DNA of 64,000 nucleotides, from NCBI RefSeq assembly GCF_900625095.1, contig NZ_LR130760.1:2433106-2497105 (forward strand). Reading direction: 5' to 3'. A model generated the notes under the pieces. It saw only the letters and a list, made by a program, of their open reading frames with translations. It did not search any database and had not been told where the DNA came from. Numbering within the stretch: position 1 is the first letter of the stretch; each line of letters begins with the position of its first letter. Positions 63,572 to 64,000 of this stretch are shown piece after piece. A program made the position numbers and the translations under genes. The DNA is from Acinetobacter ihumii (GTDB lineage Bacteria > Pseudomonadota > Gammaproteobacteria > Pseudomonadales > Moraxellaceae).

Positions 63572-64000
63572 TTAAGCCAGACAGTCCTGCTTTAAAGTTA
63601 AGCTGTCGCAATATAAAGGATTTAAGGCACATTGCAAATCATCAATTTGCTCTTGAGTGACATGCCCTTTTTGTTTGAGATAATCAGCAACACGATCATC
63701 CCTTAAACTTAAAAATGCAGCATCGTACACACCAAGATCAACAAATAAGGCGGCTGTTTCCAGACTGTTAAAACGGTCTAGGAAAATATCATCGCCATAC
63801 ATTAAAAAGATATGATCCTGATTGGACTGCGCATCTACATTAAGCTGGTTTGCCAATTGTTGTGGCGGCGTTTTAATGAACAGTAAATCGGATAATTCAT
63901 CGAATTGGCTCATATCCAAGACATGACTGTCATATTTCACCCGACCTAACCATGCCTTAAACACCAGAACCGCACCACCACGCAGTAACATACTCCAAAT
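63572..64000 (-). CDS. Hypothetical protein, N-terminus may lie outside window
   Basis: An open minus-strand frame continues to the right edge; an ATG at 63991 would give 139 residues, but the reading is also open upstream, so the true start may be beyond the window. The protein is acidic, with a hydrophobic AVLVFKAWLGRVKYD segment near its start and later FLMYGDDIFLDRFNSLETAA and LKQKGHVTQEQIDDLQCALN. I do not recognise a family. No signal peptide or membrane segment is clear. Confidence 0.6.
   Translation of the reverse strand: MWSMLLRGGAVLVFKAWLGRVKYDSHVLDMSQFDELSDLLFIKTPPQQLANQLNVDAQSNQDHIFLMYGDDIFLDRFNSLETAALFVDLGVYDAAFLSLRDDRVADYLKQKGHVTQEQIDDLQCALNPLYCDSLTLKQDCLA

Overview
The window is about 64 kb of chromosome from a low-GC gammaproteobacterium, most probably an Acinetobacter species. 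The evidence is the AT-rich base use, the gene order murG-murC-ddlB-ftsQ-ftsA-ftsZ-lpxC, an RF2 gene with its programmed frameshift, Acinetobacter-like porins, and a set of unlinked housekeeping operons mixed with catabolic genes. I see no rRNA, tRNA, insertion sequence, prophage or CRISPR array.

Region 1 (1-7,000) is a nearly complete uricolytic island. It carries hpxO (urate hydroxylase), uraH, uraD, puuE (allantoinase), alc (allantoicase) and allA (cut by the left edge), with a Tsx-like outer-membrane channel. Together these take urate to glyoxylate plus urea. Three AT-rich inverted repeats lie in its intergenic spaces. Region 2 (7,200-19,000) is a mixed block: an HPF/RaiA-like ribosome factor, an ankyrin protein, dsbD, a GST, a diguanylate cyclase, two HSL-type esterases, exonuclease III, pyrE and a truncated glutathione peroxidase. 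Between the Spx/ArsC-like gene and exonuclease III, on the minus strand, lies a noncoding stretch with nine GGA motifs in 112 nt that ends in a terminator. I read it as a CsrB/RsmZ-type CsrA-sequestering small RNA, and it is the most interesting unannotated element here.

Region 3 (19,200-30,000) holds gshB, the distal dcw cluster (murG to ftsZ), lpxC, a DciA-like gene and an M23 endopeptidase. Region 4 (30,100-43,800) holds aceE-aceF (three lipoyl domains), a small acidic protein, a yybP-ykoY-type manganese riboswitch in front of a TMEM165/GDT1 exporter, a di-iron MBL protein, an AI-2E-type permease, guaB, glmM, pdxH and recJ. Region 5 (43,800-53,700) holds a porin, prfB with its +1 frameshift site, an ArsR regulator with two palindromic operators upstream of a frameshifted old-yellow-enzyme gene, waaA, rsmE, mscS, a DUF805 protein and acs.

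Region 6 (53,700-64,000) is nutrient scavenging: a DszC/SfnC-like monooxygenase, a Fur-boxed TonB siderophore receptor, an isochorismatase-like hydrolase, an Lrp-family gene broken by a one-base deletion, the msuE-sfnG sulfone pair, a NarL-type response regulator, and amtB behind a clear sigma-54 promoter without an adjacent glnK. Purine nitrogen, ammonium, sulfone sulfur and iron acquisition recur as themes. Three genes are decayed or frameshifted (glutathione peroxidase, OYE reductase, Lrp regulator); the last two differ from intact genes by one base each, so read error must be excluded.
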